Assembly: GCA_965276765.1 (NCBI GenBank)
Contig: OZ255627.1
Coordinates: 1-64,000, forward strand
From: G965276765 sp965276765
GTDB taxonomy: Bacteria; Actinomycetota; Acidimicrobiia; Acidimicrobiales; Palsa-688
Direction: 5' to 3'
Length of the DNA stretch: 64,000 bases
Both the position numbers and the translations under genes were made by a program. The notes below the pieces were generated by a model that was not told where the DNA came from, made no database searches, and saw only the letters and a program-made list of their open reading frames with translations. Shown piece after piece: positions 15,301 through 24,360 of the stretch. The number at the start of each line of letters is the position of its first letter. The first letter of the stretch is position 1.

Positions 15301-17978
15301 GACTTCTCACCCTTTAAGTCCGCCGGCGCCACGGAGCCCCCTGCGGTCCGATGTGGTGGCGGTCCGAGGCGGGGTGAGGGCTCCGATCCAGGACGGAGGC
15401 CCTCGCGGAGCCCGTTGCGGAGCCCTTGGTGGAGCCCCTCACGGACATCGCTCCCACCTCGGGGAGCGGCGGAGGGGTGTGCGGGTGCGGGCAGGGTCCG
15501 TCCGGCCAGGGCCGGTCGGGCCGGCGCTACGGGAGGCTTGACGGGGCGGGTGTGGGCGGCCCGGTTGGCCTCCCGGACGGCCTCGGCTCGTCCCGCTATG
15601 GCCGGCGGCGCGGGCCGGGTGCGGAGGGTGAAGGCGGGGGTCTCCTCGCCGTCGACGGCCAGGCGGGCGGCGGCGGTGTAGGCGCCGAGGTGGGACAGGT
15701 CGTGCTCGGAGACTTCGGGGCCGACGTGGTGGCCGAGGGTGTGGGCGTCCTCGGGGGACATGGAAAACCACACCTTGGTCCGGGCGTTGGCCGAGACGGC
15801 TTCGCGGAGATCCCGTGGCAGCTGGCCGAGGTGTTGGTGGGCGAGGACCATGGAGAGCCGGTAGCCGCGGGCCTCGGCCAGCATCTCGTCGAAGGATCGC
15901 GGGAGGTTGAGGAAGTTCTGGCACTCGTCGACGACGAGGGAGGCGTCGACCCGGGCGGCTTGGCCGAGCCGGGCGCGATGCGTCGCGGTCTGCCACACCT
16001 TGGCGACCACGAAGCTGCCGAGCAGCTTGGCGGTCTCCTCGCCCAGGATGCCTTTGGGCACCCGGACCAGGCAGATGCCGCCGTCGAGGACCTGTCCCAT
16101 ATCGAAGCTGGAATCCGGTCGGCCGACCACTGAACGCACGAAGTCGCGGAGCAGGAACGCCCGGAGCTTGTTCATGACCGGGCCGATGACCTGGGCACGG
16201 CTGGCCTCGCTCATGGCCTCGTAGGAGCCCCAGAACCCTCCGAGCCCGACGGTGTCGTCGGCCACCGCCGCAATCCTCGGGGCGCGGAACTCGTCGTCGG
16301 CGAGCAGACGGGGCACGTCGGCCAGGCTGGTCGAGGCGCCCGTCGCGGCCCCGTAGCGGAGCAGGGTGAGGCAGGCGGATCGGAGCACGTCGTCGGTCCG
16401 GGGTCCCCAGAAGGCGGCGAAGATGGACCGGAAGATCCCGACCAGGTTGTCGACGACCAGGTCTGGGTCCGGTCCCGACAGGACGTTGAGGACCGGGGCC
16501 GCGTGGGGGTCTTCGGGGTCGATGAGCACGGTGCGCTCCGCCGCCTCTTCGGGGAGCCGGTCGCACAGGTCGGTGATCAGGTCGCCCTTGGGGTCGATCA
16601 CCACCACGCCGCGGCCGGCCGCTATGTCGCCGAGGACCAGGTTGGTGAGCAGCGTCGACTTGCCCGACCCGGTGGCTCCCATGACGTGGAGGTGGTAGCG
16701 GGCGTCGGGGACAGCGAGGGCGACGGGACCGCGGCCGCCGGCTTGGGCGTCGCCGAGCAGCTTGGGCGCGCCGAGTGCTCGGCCACTTTGGGTGTTCGAT
16801 CCGGGGGGGGTCGAGCGAGCTACGGCCGGCGGGGGGGCCACGGCGTTGGCCCCGGCTCGGGCCAGGCCGGGGACGCTGGCGTCGGTGGGCAGGTGGGCCA
16901 GGGTGGCCAGCTCGGCGACCGAGACCAGGTTGCCCCGTCCGAGGCGGCGGGCGGCGAGTACCTGGGCGGGGTGGCGGAGCCGGTGGCGGTCGAGGCGGTT
17001 CCGTCCGGCGTAGAGGGCGAAGGCGGAGGCGACGGCGTGCGCCCGGCCCCGCAGCCGGAGGGCGGCTCGGCCGTCGGTGGCGGTGGTTGCCACGGCGTAA
17101 CGGACGGAGATGGCCCATGAGGGTTGGGCGGCCTTGTCCAAGATGTCGGCCACGTCCGCGGAGCGCGAGGGGTCGGTGGCCGGGGCCTGGGTGACCGGTC
17201 CGGGGGTGGCCAGGTCGATCAGTCGGGCGGTGCGGGTGGTGGGCCGCCCGGAGCGGCGGGCGGCGGCGGCTTTGTGGAGGCGGGTGAGGCGTCGGCCGGT
17301 GACGGGGCGGGCCAAAATTTGCACGGCAGCCGACTCGGCTTCGTCGAGGCCGGCCAGGGCGCCGATGAGGGGTCGGAGGGGGTCGACCTTGTGCTCGGTG
17401 CGCAGCGGGTAGTGCTCGGGGAGCGCCAGCGCCAGCGTGCCTCCGGTCGCCACCCCGTCACCCACGAGCGGAGGGATAGCGGGGATGGTCTCGGTGCGAG
17501 CCCCGGGCCAGGCGGCCTCGACGGCCCGCTCGACCAGTCCAGGCGGGATCTGTCCCGGCACCCAGATGGCGATGGTGAGCCCGCCGTCGGAGGCGGTGAG
17601 CTCGAAGCCGAGGTGGGGCTGGCCGCCGAGGAAGCGCCGCCAGGCCGGTCGGAGGAGGGCGACGAGGTTGGTCCACAAGGTGGCTGCCCCTTGGGGATCG
17701 ACGTCGGGTGGGGTCAGCACCACGACCAGCCGGGCGTCCTCGCCCATTCGGGCGGCCTGGGTCCGACGGACCACGGTGAGCGCCAGCAGGCCGACCAGCG
17801 CCACACCGGCGGCGGCCGGGCCGAACGTGATGGCCAGGTGGCCGACCAGATGGCCCAGGTGATGGACGAGATGCGAGGTGGTGGCGCCGGGGTGGGTCAG
17901 GTAGTTCCCCAAGGGACCGGCGACGGTAGGGGGTAGGACCGGTTGGGGGGCAGGAAGGGCGACGCCCACTGCTGGCAT
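15297..17978 (-). CDS. VirD4/TraG-like conjugative coupling ATPase
   Basis: An 893-aa coupling protein that would pump DNA-protein complexes into the secretion channel. There is a membrane helix at about 50-70 (ITFGPAAAGVALVGLLALTVV). Walker A is HVMGATGSGKSTLL (434-442), followed by VVVIDPKGDLI; Walker B is SLVVDECQNFLNLP (D684/E685). SMVLAHQHLGQLP is the sensor-like motif. The C-terminus is Ala/Pro-rich. The ATG at 17978 has GGAGCACA upstream, and it lies 17 nt after the VirB4 stop. It overlaps the replication-relaxation gene by 3 nt. Confidence 0.9.
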   Translation of the reverse strand: MPAVGVALPAPQPVLPPTVAGPLGNYLTHPGATTSHLVHHLGHLVGHLAITFGPAAAGVALVGLLALTVVRRTQAARMGEDARLVVVLTPPDVDPQGAATLWTNLVALLRPAWRRFLGGQPHLGFELTASDGGLTIAIWVPGQIPPGLVERAVEAAWPGARTETIPAIPPLVGDGVATGGTLALALPEHYPLRTEHKVDPLRPLIGALAGLDEAESAAVQILARPVTGRRLTRLHKAAAARRSGRPTTRTARLIDLATPGPVTQAPATDPSRSADVADILDKAAQPSWAISVRYAVATTATDGRAALRLRGRAHAVASAFALYAGRNRLDRHRLRHPAQVLAARRLGRGNLVSVAELATLAHLPTDASVPGLARAGANAVAPPPAVARSTPPGSNTQSGRALGAPKLLGDAQAGGRGPVALAVPDARYHLHVMGATGSGKSTLLTNLVLGDIAAGRGVVVIDPKGDLITDLCDRLPEEAAERTVLIDPEDPHAAPVLNVLSGPDPDLVVDNLVGIFRSIFAAFWGPRTDDVLRSACLTLLRYGAATGASTSLADVPRLLADDEFRAPRIAAVADDTVGLGGFWGSYEAMSEASRAQVIGPVMNKLRAFLLRDFVRSVVGRPDSSFDMGQVLDGGICLVRVPKGILGEETAKLLGSFVVAKVWQTATHRARLGQAARVDASLVVDECQNFLNLPRSFDEMLAEARGYRLSMVLAHQHLGQLPRDLREAVSANARTKVWFSMSPEDAHTLGHHVGPEVSEHDLSHLGAYTAAARLAVDGEETPAFTLRTRPAPPAIAGRAEAVREANRAAHTRPVKPPVAPARPALAGRTLPAPAHPSAAPRGGSDVREGLHQGLRNGLREGLRPGSEPSPRLGPPPHRTAGGSVAPADLKGEKS

Positions 17979-17995
17979 GTTGTGTGCTCCTTGTG

Positions 17996-19744
17996 TCAGA
18001 GGTCGGGGACGTCGTCGAGGGTCTGCTCGATCCCGGTGCGGCACACGTCGTCCTCCTCGGCGCTGGCCAAGGCGGTGAAGGCCACCCGGTCGACGCCCGC
18101 GGCGAGGAGGCCCTGGCCGCGTGCCGCGCCGAGGAGGTAGGCGCGTTCGCCGGCTGACAGGCCGAACGCGTCGGTGAGGGTGTCGATGGATTGGGTGGCT
18201 TGGCGGAGCAGGATCTGGGTAGCGGAGTTGGCGATGACGGCCTGTCCCAGGGGCGAGCCCAACAGGTCGCCGGCGTCTTGGGTGACGACGGTGAGCCCGG
18301 CCCAGTGCTTGCGGGCGGACTTGGCCATGCGGAAGAGGAACTCGGCCCCCGACGGCTCCGACATGAGCAGCCACGCTTCGTCGACGGTCACCAGCCGGCG
18401 CTTCCGGTTGGCGGGGTCGGACACTCGCCGCCAGATGGCGTCGAGGGTGAGCAGCGTCCCCGCGGCCTTCAGCTCGCCCGGTAGGTCTCGCAGGCTGAAG
18501 ACGATGAGGTGGCCGTCGGGGCGGGTGGTGGTCGGCCCGTCGAAGAGGCCCCGGTGGGTGCCGGTGGTGAACGGCGCCAGCCGGGCGGCCAGCGTCCGAG
18601 CGGCGGGGTCGCCGTCGGACTCCAGGGCGGCAGCGAGGTCACGGAGCAGGGGTGCCGGTCGGGCGTGGCTGCGGGGGTCGGCGGTGATCCCCACCGATTC
18701 GTAGGCAGCGACGATCGCCCGGTCGAGCGCCGCGGTCGATGCCGGGTCGGGTTTTCCGCCGAGGAGGACGGCGATGAGGGTGTGGACGAATAGTGCCCGG
18801 CGGGTGAGCGCATCCGCTTCGGAGGATCGGGGTCCGGGGGCGAGGTCGAAGGGGTTGACCCGGACACCGGGAGCGCCGAGGTGGACGTACGCGCCGCCGA
18901 CCGTCTCGGCCAGCCGGCGGTACTCGTCCTCGGGGTCGACCACCGCGACCTCGATCCCTCGGTAGAGGGACCGCAAGGCTTCGAGCTTGGCCAGGTACGA
19001 CTTGCCCGCACCGGAGCGGGCGAGGATGACCGAGTTGTGGTTGTCCTGGGCGAAGCGGTCCCACAGCACCAGCCCGGACCCATTGGTAGCGGTGCCGTAG
19101 AGGACGCCTTGGGTGGCGGACAGCTCGGCCGAGGCGAACGGGAACGACGCGGCGAGGGCGTCGGTGTCGAAGGAGCGGCGCTGGCCGAGGGCGTCGACCC
19201 CGACGGGCAGGGTGGAGGTCCAGCCCTGCAGGGTGCGCCAGGTGGACGGCTGGGCGTCGAGGAGCATCGAGGCGCACACCGCCCGCACCCGTGCGCATTC
19301 GGCGTCGAGGGTTTTCTCGGTGCGGGCGTGGACGGTGAGGTAGAGCCCGACACGGAACAGCTTCTGCTCGCCGCGGGCCAGCCCGGCGGCCAGCTCTCGG
19401 GCGTCCTCGGCGGCGACCTCGACGTCGGGGTCGCCCAGGCGGCCTTTGGCGGCGTCGGCCCGCCGCCCGGATTCGAGCCTGGCCAGTTGGCGGCGGAGGC
19501 GGTCGGCGGCGATGTTGGCCGGGACCGGCTCAATGTGCAGTGCGACGTCGAGGCGGCTGGGGTGGGCGGTGAGCGGCTCCAGCCAGCCGTGGCCGACCTC
19601 GCGGGGGTAGCCGACGATGGCGAAGCTGGCGCACCAGCCGTCCCCTATGCGCACGGCCCGGGGGCCGACCTCGATGGCGTCGGGACCGAACGGCGACGGC
19701 GGCCGGGAAGCGGGCCGGGGGATGCGGGAGAGCAGGCTCATCAT
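17996..19744 (-). CDS. VirB4-like T4SS ATPase
   Basis: A 582-aa VirB4/TraC-type ATPase that energises channel assembly at the inner membrane. Walker A is ILARSGAGKSYLAKL (242-249), with VDPEDEYRRL after the next strand; Walker B is RLVTVDEAWLLM (D455/E456), then TVVTQDAGDLL and ANSATQILLRQ. The N-terminal half (about 1-220) is the VirB4 N-domain. The ATG at 19744 overlaps the PrgI-like stop (ATGA). A second ATG follows at once, so either may be used. Confidence 0.92.
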   Translation of the reverse strand: MMSLLSRIPRPASRPPSPFGPDAIEVGPRAVRIGDGWCASFAIVGYPREVGHGWLEPLTAHPSRLDVALHIEPVPANIAADRLRRQLARLESGRRADAAKGRLGDPDVEVAAEDARELAAGLARGEQKLFRVGLYLTVHARTEKTLDAECARVRAVCASMLLDAQPSTWRTLQGWTSTLPVGVDALGQRRSFDTDALAASFPFASAELSATQGVLYGTATNGSGLVLWDRFAQDNHNSVILARSGAGKSYLAKLEALRSLYRGIEVAVVDPEDEYRRLAETVGGAYVHLGAPGVRVNPFDLAPGPRSSEADALTRRALFVHTLIAVLLGGKPDPASTAALDRAIVAAYESVGITADPRSHARPAPLLRDLAAALESDGDPAARTLAARLAPFTTGTHRGLFDGPTTTRPDGHLIVFSLRDLPGELKAAGTLLTLDAIWRRVSDPANRKRRLVTVDEAWLLMSEPSGAEFLFRMAKSARKHWAGLTVVTQDAGDLLGSPLGQAVIANSATQILLRQATQSIDTLTDAFGLSAGERAYLLGAARGQGLLAAGVDRVAFTALASAEEDDVCRTGIEQTLDDVPDL

Positions 19745-20772
19745 TGGCTTCCGCGTTTCGTGTCTCGACGCACGGTGTCTCGATGCACAGCGCGGTTCGG
19801 TTGGCGGCGAGCGGGTTGGGCGAGGGTGACGGGCTCCTCGTTGTCGTAGGCAGCGGCGCCAGCCAGGCCGGGGGGCCGGGTGGTGCCGGCCGGGTCGAGA
19901 GCGCGGGCTAGGCACTCAGCGGTCTCAGGACCGTCGAGGACGTTGAGGGTCACACCCGCCGCTCCGAGGGCGCCGCCGGCTTCGGCGGCCCGTCGATGGA
20001 GACGCCCCGCGGCGTCGTCACCGCCGCGCTGGCGCAGCACGACCAGCACCTCACGTCGGAGGAGGTCACGACGTTCGGCCAACTCAGCCAGGAACCGGGC
20101 GTGGCCGCGGGCCGCTACCTCCAGGGCGGGGTGCGGCAGGCCAGGTGCCGAGTCGAGCAGGGCGTCGATGGCTGGGGTGAGGTCGACCGGCTCGGCCCGC
20201 ACCAGGACCTCGACGGGCTCGGCGAGGGAGTTCAGGAACCGGGCGAATCCGGCCACCAGCGCTTCTTGTTCGGTCGGGGTCCGCAAGGCGAAGGTGACCG
20301 CGCTGGCCCGGCACACCAGCGCCAGCCCATCGCCGCCCAGGTCCACGATCCCGTCGGAGCGGACCCCGGTGACGGGGAGGCGTAGCGGTGCCGGCAGCGG
20401 GCCGTCCGCGCCGGCCGAGATGGCGCCGACGAAGGCTGGGGCTGGGGTGATCCCGTCGGGGGCCGGCACGAGCCGGTGTGGGCCGCGGTGGTGGCGCCAC
20501 GCCGCGGTTACCCACCGATCGGCGGCGACCCCCTCGAACCGACCGAGGGCGAGCATCGCCGCCACCGCGCCGACGGGCACCGCCACCACGCCGAAGACCA
20601 CGGGCGGGATCAGGTGGCGGGTGGCGGTGTAGCCGATCCAGAGAGCCACCGCGGTGACGCCCAGGATGGCGAGCTGGCGGGCGGTCAGGCCGGCGAGGAG
20701 CTTGTCGGGGCGCTCGACGTCGGCGGGGATGCGCACCCGGGTCCGGTCCCGTGCCCGCTCGGCGGGGCTCAC
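19741..20772 (-). CDS. PrgI/SCO6880-like T4SS membrane protein
   Basis: A 343-aa protein. Residues 1-75 form a PrgI-like module: a basic start (ERARDRTRVRIPADVERPDKLLAGLT) and two membrane helices (QLAILGVTAVALWIGYTATRH, PPVVFGVVAVPVGAVAAMLAL). The soluble C-terminal domain resembles that of SCO6880-type proteins, which in actinobacterial T4SS precede VirB4. It probably links the channel to the ATPase. GTG at 20772 overlaps the VirB6-like stop (GTGA). The last 40 residues are Arg-rich and probably disordered. Confidence 0.8.
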   Translation of the reverse strand: MSPAERARDRTRVRIPADVERPDKLLAGLTARQLAILGVTAVALWIGYTATRHLIPPVVFGVVAVPVGAVAAMLALGRFEGVAADRWVTAAWRHHRGPHRLVPAPDGITPAPAFVGAISAGADGPLPAPLRLPVTGVRSDGIVDLGGDGLALVCRASAVTFALRTPTEQEALVAGFARFLNSLAEPVEVLVRAEPVDLTPAIDALLDSAPGLPHPALEVAARGHARFLAELAERRDLLRREVLVVLRQRGGDDAAGRLHRRAAEAGGALGAAGVTLNVLDGPETAECLARALDPAGTTRPPGLAGAAAYDNEEPVTLAQPARRQPNRAVHRDTVRRDTKRGSQ

Positions 20773-22040
20773 AGCCCGACCCCCGCGGCGAGGGCCTTGG
20801 CGCCCTTGTAGATGATGACGTCGCGCACCACCCGTCCGAGGCCGCCGTGACCACGTGAGCCGGAGAACACGACCCGGCTGACCCAGCCGGGGATCTTGAC
20901 CAGCACCCAGCACAAACAGGCGCTGACAAGAAGGTCGACGAGGCCGCCGGTTGAGGCGATCCCCAGGTTGGCCGGGCCGCCCGAGGCCAGGAACACCCGC
21001 AGGGCGGTGACCAGTACGAGGGATTGGGCGACTTGGACGGCCAGGGTGCCGGCAAAGGCCCGCCACCACAGTCGGGCCAGGCCCTCGGTTTGGGGAAGGG
21101 CGTGGCAGACCAGGCAGATCGGGGCGGCCACGATGAGCAAGATCACCAGCGCCAGGCGGACGATGTAGGTGGCGAGCAGGATGATGGCGAGGACGGCGAC
21201 GACCCCGCCCAAGAGGACGACGAAGATGCCGCCGTCTGCCATAGAGCCGAGGACGAGCTGGCGCAGCACCACTGCGGCCTGGGACGGGTCGACGCCCTGG
21301 CCGAGGACCGCTTGGGAGAGCGAGTCGGCCGTCGAGATAGCGAGACCGGCCAAGCTGAGGCTGGCGTTGACCGCCGCTGCGGCGACAACGATGCGGGGCA
21401 GGACGTCTTTGATGGCGGTGCGGGTCTGGATGGTCTCGTGGCCCATGACGATCGCCCCGCCGACGAGCACGAACAGGACCAGGAAGGCGTCGGCGATGCC
21501 CTCGGTCATCCGCCACAGCTGACCGACCCGGCTCTGCGCAGTGACGTTGGGGGTGGCGAGCAGGGTGTGGCCGAGCAGGGTGAGGATCGGGTCGAGGGCG
21601 GAGGTGACAAGGTCGCGGAACCAGCTGTCGATGGCCGCGGTGATGTGGCCGGTGATATCGAACAGACCCGGCGAGGACTGGGTGCCCCCGCTGACACTGC
21701 CGCCGCTGCCCGGAGCCGGCGTTGTCGGTGCGGAGGCGTTGCCGGGACCCACCTGGATGCCCGGCGGCCCCTCGCCCGACGACCCCGAGCCCGGCCCGGC
21801 CGTGGTCGGAGTGGTCGACGCCGTGTTGGTCGACGCAGCGGTGGTCGAGCCCGAGACGTGGGCGGCGGTCAGCACGACCGTCGTGAACTTCGCACCGGAG
21901 CGGTGGAACACCTGGGCGTGGGCACCATAAGCCTTGGCGCTATGGACGCTGCCGCCGAGAGCGAGCACGGCGATTAGGGCGCCGATCGCGATGAGCAGCC
22001 TCGGGTGTCGGGGTCGCCAGGTGTGGGGCCGGGTCGTCAT
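20769..22040 (-). CDS. VirB6/TrbL-like T4SS channel protein
   Basis: This 423-aa polytopic membrane protein starts with a signal-anchor (LLIAIGALIAVLALGGSVHSA), has a Ser/Thr/Gly/Pro-rich periplasm-side linker (about 60-125), and then six or more helices (AFLVLFVLVGGAIVMG, IVVAAAAVNASLSLAGLAI, IFVVLLGGVVAVLAIILLA, LALVILLIVAAPICLVCHALP, LVTALRVFLA, LLVSACLCWVLVKIPGWV). LPQTEGLARLWWRAF is a conserved loop of VirB6/TrbL proteins. The ATG at 22040 overlaps the pilin stop (ATGA). Confidence 0.85.
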   Translation of the reverse strand: MTTRPHTWRPRHPRLLIAIGALIAVLALGGSVHSAKAYGAHAQVFHRSGAKFTTVVLTAAHVSGSTTAASTNTASTTPTTAGPGSGSSGEGPPGIQVGPGNASAPTTPAPGSGGSVSGGTQSSPGLFDITGHITAAIDSWFRDLVTSALDPILTLLGHTLLATPNVTAQSRVGQLWRMTEGIADAFLVLFVLVGGAIVMGHETIQTRTAIKDVLPRIVVAAAAVNASLSLAGLAISTADSLSQAVLGQGVDPSQAAVVLRQLVLGSMADGGIFVVLLGGVVAVLAIILLATYIVRLALVILLIVAAPICLVCHALPQTEGLARLWWRAFAGTLAVQVAQSLVLVTALRVFLASGGPANLGIASTGGLVDLLVSACLCWVLVKIPGWVSRVVFSGSRGHGGLGRVVRDVIIYKGAKALAAGVGL

Positions 22041-22384
22041 CCGCCGACCAGCGACGCGAGGATAGAGACCAGCAGCGGGGCCAAGACGGCCAGCGCGTAA
22101 CCGATGGCCGCCGACTTGAGGGCGATCTTGGCCTTCTCGACCTGGCCGGGGTCGCCGCCTGCGGTCAGGTAGCGCAGCCCGCCGATGGTCAGGAACAAGG
22201 TGGCGACCCCGGCCAGGATGCCGACGATCCAGTTGGTCAGGTTGCTGATCACCCCACTCAGCGTCGGGCTGCCGCCGGCTGCGAAAGCCGGGGGTGCGAC
22301 TGCCACCAGCAGGCCGAGGGTGATCAGAGCCGCGAGTCCCAGCCGGCGCAGGCCGACCGGGGGCCGTCGCGCCAGCCTGCGCAA
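22037..22384 (-). CDS. VirB2-like pilin
   Basis: About 115 aa: an Arg-rich start, a signal peptide (LAALITLGLLVAVAPPAFAA, cleavage after AFA), and two membrane helices (NWIVGILAGVATLFLTIGGL; SAAIGYALAVLAPLLVSILASL) joined by a short loop RYLTAGGDPGQVEKAKIALK. That is the VirB2/T4SS-pilin layout. The start is uncertain. I took TTG at 22384; there is no ATG or GTG near, but an in-frame ACG at 22447 has a strong GAGGAGG 5 nt upstream and could be a rare start. It lies between the sigma-like gene and virB6. Confidence 0.75.
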   Translation of the reverse strand: MRRLARRPPVGLRRLGLAALITLGLLVAVAPPAFAAGGSPTLSGVISNLTNWIVGILAGVATLFLTIGGLRYLTAGGDPGQVEKAKIALKSAAIGYALAVLAPLLVSILASLVGG

Positions 22385-22532
22385 CAGGCGCCGGGCGGGT
22401 CCCGGATGGTCCGGTTGGGTGGGGTTCTTGGGGGTTGGATGTGTCGTGGCGGCCTCCTCGGTTCGGCCCCGGTGCCCGGGGCATGGCGCGGGGGTCGGCC
22501 CGGTCGGTCCGGTCGGGCCGGGTTGGGCACTC

Positions 22533-23381
22533 TCACCTCCTCGGTGGTGGTGTCGAGCGACGCTTGTCCGGTCGCCGGTCCTGTGACCGGCCGTGCCGGG
22601 GACGACCCCCACTAGAAGAACAAGGGGTTTCGGCCCTCTTTTCGACAAACTCATCCGGCGGATAGTCGTCAGAGGTGAGCCACTCGGCGAGAGCCGATTC
22701 AGCGCGGCGGCGCCGTTGGTGGCAGGTCTTGTAGCTGAGCCCGACTGCGTTGGCGGCGTCGGCCAGGTCGACGTCGCCGATGCGGGTGGCGCCAATCAGC
22801 TCGGCGTCCGCCGCGCTGAGCACCCCGGCCCGGACCGCTTTGGCGAGGACGAGGTCGGGGTGCCCCCACGGCCGGGGCGGGGCCGCGGATACCGGTTCGT
22901 TACCGGGTCGGGCACGTTCGGCCAGCTCGGCGCGAAGTAACCGGTTGGCGCCGATGCGGGCCAGCCAGCACAACCGTGACGCCAGCCGAGCCCGGCCCGG
23001 CTTGCAGTCGGCGACCGCGGCCAGGAATGCGGTCAGGGTCTCGGCCTCGATGTCGGCCGCCTTGCCGGGGCAAGCCTGGACGAGCGGCCAGGCGGCGCGG
23101 CGCAGGCCGGGCAGGAGCACCCCGGCCAGCCCGACCGTCCACGCCCCGCCCTGGGCGCGGGAGCGGGCGGCGAGCTCGTTGACCACCGCGTCGCGCACGT
23201 CGAACGGCGTGGAGGGGTGCAGGAGCCTCGCCTTCAGCTCCCCGAGCGGGATCGCCCGGTCCGGCAGGCCGGCGACCGTGGCGCCGTCGAGGGCGAGGGG
23301 GTTGGGGCCGGCGACGAGGAGATCGAAGGTCTTCTCCAGGGTGTCGAACGGCGAGTCGGTGAGGATGCGGCGGGGGGCCAT
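22533..23381 (-). CDS. Sigma-factor-like HTH protein of the ICE
   Basis: A 282-aa protein. The middle resembles ECF sigma region 2 (IEAETLTAFLAAVADC, ASRLCWLARIGANRLLRAELAE), and region 4 is clear: LSAADAELIGATRIGDVDLA, DAANAVGLSYKTCHQRRRRAE (an HTH). The first 90 residues (FDTLEKTFDLLVAGPNPLALDG) and the Arg/Pro-rich tail are element-specific. It is the first gene of the transfer operon: the ATG at 23381 has AAAGGAGC upstream, just below the palindrome array. It may direct transcription of transfer genes or bind the array. Confidence 0.75.
   Translation of the reverse strand: MAPRRILTDSPFDTLEKTFDLLVAGPNPLALDGATVAGLPDRAIPLGELKARLLHPSTPFDVRDAVVNELAARSRAQGGAWTVGLAGVLLPGLRRAAWPLVQACPGKAADIEAETLTAFLAAVADCKPGRARLASRLCWLARIGANRLLRAELAERARPGNEPVSAAPPRPWGHPDLVLAKAVRAGVLSAADAELIGATRIGDVDLADAANAVGLSYKTCHQRRRRAESALAEWLTSDDYPPDEFVEKRAETPCSSSGGRPRHGRSQDRRPDKRRSTPPPRR
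22613..22650 (-). repeat. Diverged repeat A (inverted relative to 24361)
   Basis: Read on the minus strand: GTTTGTCGAAAAGAGGGCC, then GAAACCCCTTGTTCTTCTAG. It matches the plus-strand copy at 24361-24397 over about 37 bp with a few changes and one-base gaps. It lies in the 3' part of the sigma-like gene. The function is unknown. Confidence 0.6.
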
Positions 23382-23420
23382 GGGCAGCTCCTTTCACTGG
23401 GAGCCGCCATCGCGCCACGC

Positions 23421-23728
23421 GGGGTACCCCGCTTTTACCCCGAATCGACCCACTCGGCCGAACCCCACGACTACCCCGAATGTGGGGTACTCGCGGGGTG
23501 TCCTGACCGGCCCGTCGCGTTCGGGCAGCTCAGTGGGGTGGGGTACCGACTACCCCGAAGTGGGGTAGTCCGCGGGGTCACCACCGCCCAGTCGCCGGAA
23601 GAAATTTCTTCGCCAACCCCGTGCGGCGGGGGTCGGGTCGCCGTCCGGGGCCACTACCCCGAAGTGGGGTAGTCAGTACCCCGATGTGGGGTAGTCAGTA
23701 CCCCGCAGGGCACGAGGCCGCGGGGTAC
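23421..23728. repeat. Array of GGGGTA palindromes upstream of transfer operon
   Basis: The 364-bp gap before the sigma-like gene contains at least four copies of CTACCCCGAAGTGGGGTAG or close variants at 23471-23490, 23550-23568, 23654-23672 and 23676-23694. GGGGTACCCC at 23421 and loose half-sites TACCCCG/CGGGGTA up to 23728 accompany them. Arms are 6-7 bp around a 5-nt centre. The irregular spacing excludes CRISPR. An AAGAAATTTCTT palindrome lies at about 23599-23610. Likely roles are binding sites for the neighbouring winged-helix protein, or an origin of transfer or replication. Confidence 0.8.
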
Positions 23729-23745
23729 GGACTACCAGGGCCGGA

Positions 23746-24228
23746 CTATCGGGATTCGACGATCCGGTAGCGGCGAGGCGAGGCGCTCACGAGCTGTGCC
23801 TCGCCACCGGCCTCCAAGCGGGCCAGGGCATTGGACACCGCCCCCTGGGAGCGGCCGAGGGCCTTGCCGATCTGGGTCGGACCGAGGTCTTCACTGGGCC
23901 GGCCCGCCAGGTACTCGCGCACCAGGGCGCCCAGCGCCCCCCGGCCGAGCCGGTCGGCCGAACGGGCCGGCTCACCACCGCCGTCGTCGGCCGTAGAGTC
24001 GTCGGGGGCGGACGTCGTGGTGCTCCATCGGTCTGCCAGGCGCCGACCACCCTCTCGCCCGCCGGGCTCTCGGCGGGCCGTGCCCGCTGATTCGAGGGTG
24101 GCGAGGTGCTTGGCCGCGGTCGACTGGCCGATCCCGAGCACCTCAGCCAGTTCCGCCGAGGTCGCCCCCGGATGGGTGGTGAGGACTTCGAGGATCTGCT
24201 CGGGTGAGACCTTCTGCGTGGCTGCCAT
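23746..24228 (-). CDS. Two-domain winged-helix DNA-binding protein
   Basis: A 160-aa protein with two HTH domains. Residues about 5-50 (SPEQILEVLTTHPGATSAEL, EVLGIGQSTAAKHLATLES) form a MarR/ArsR-like HTH; about 108-155 (GALGALVREYLAGRPSE, PTQIGKALGRSQGAVSNALARLEAGG) form a second. They are joined by a Ser/Asp/Gly-rich linker. The ATG at 24228 has AAAGGAGC upstream. It lies next to the palindrome array and upstream of the transfer operon in the same direction, so it is a good candidate for the array-binding regulator. Confidence 0.8.
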   Translation of the reverse strand: MAATQKVSPEQILEVLTTHPGATSAELAEVLGIGQSTAAKHLATLESAGTARREPGGREGGRRLADRWSTTTSAPDDSTADDGGGEPARSADRLGRGALGALVREYLAGRPSEDLGPTQIGKALGRSQGAVSNALARLEAGGEAQLVSASPRRYRIVESR

Positions 24229-24360
24229 GGTGGCTCCTTTCGGGTCGAGTTGCTTCCGTCTCGGAGGAGCTACCTCCGCCTCCGGCTCGATCTCAAGGCC
24301 ATGTGCCGATCTTCTCCGACGTGCCCTCGAGGATGAATGAGCCGGGGGTGATCGCGGCCG

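Noticed and set aside
17979..18374. Upstream extension of the coupling protein
   Set aside because: Arg/Pro-rich out-of-frame reading of the VirB4 gene; ATG at 17978 has a good ribosome site and starts the real protein.
22613..22650. Intrinsic terminator at repeat A
   Set aside because: No stable stem followed by a T-run; the copy at 24361 lies before a gene, not after one.
23421..23728. CRISPR array
   Set aside because: Repeats are short palindromes with uneven spacing (4 to 90 bp) and no unique spacers of constant length; no cas genes are near.
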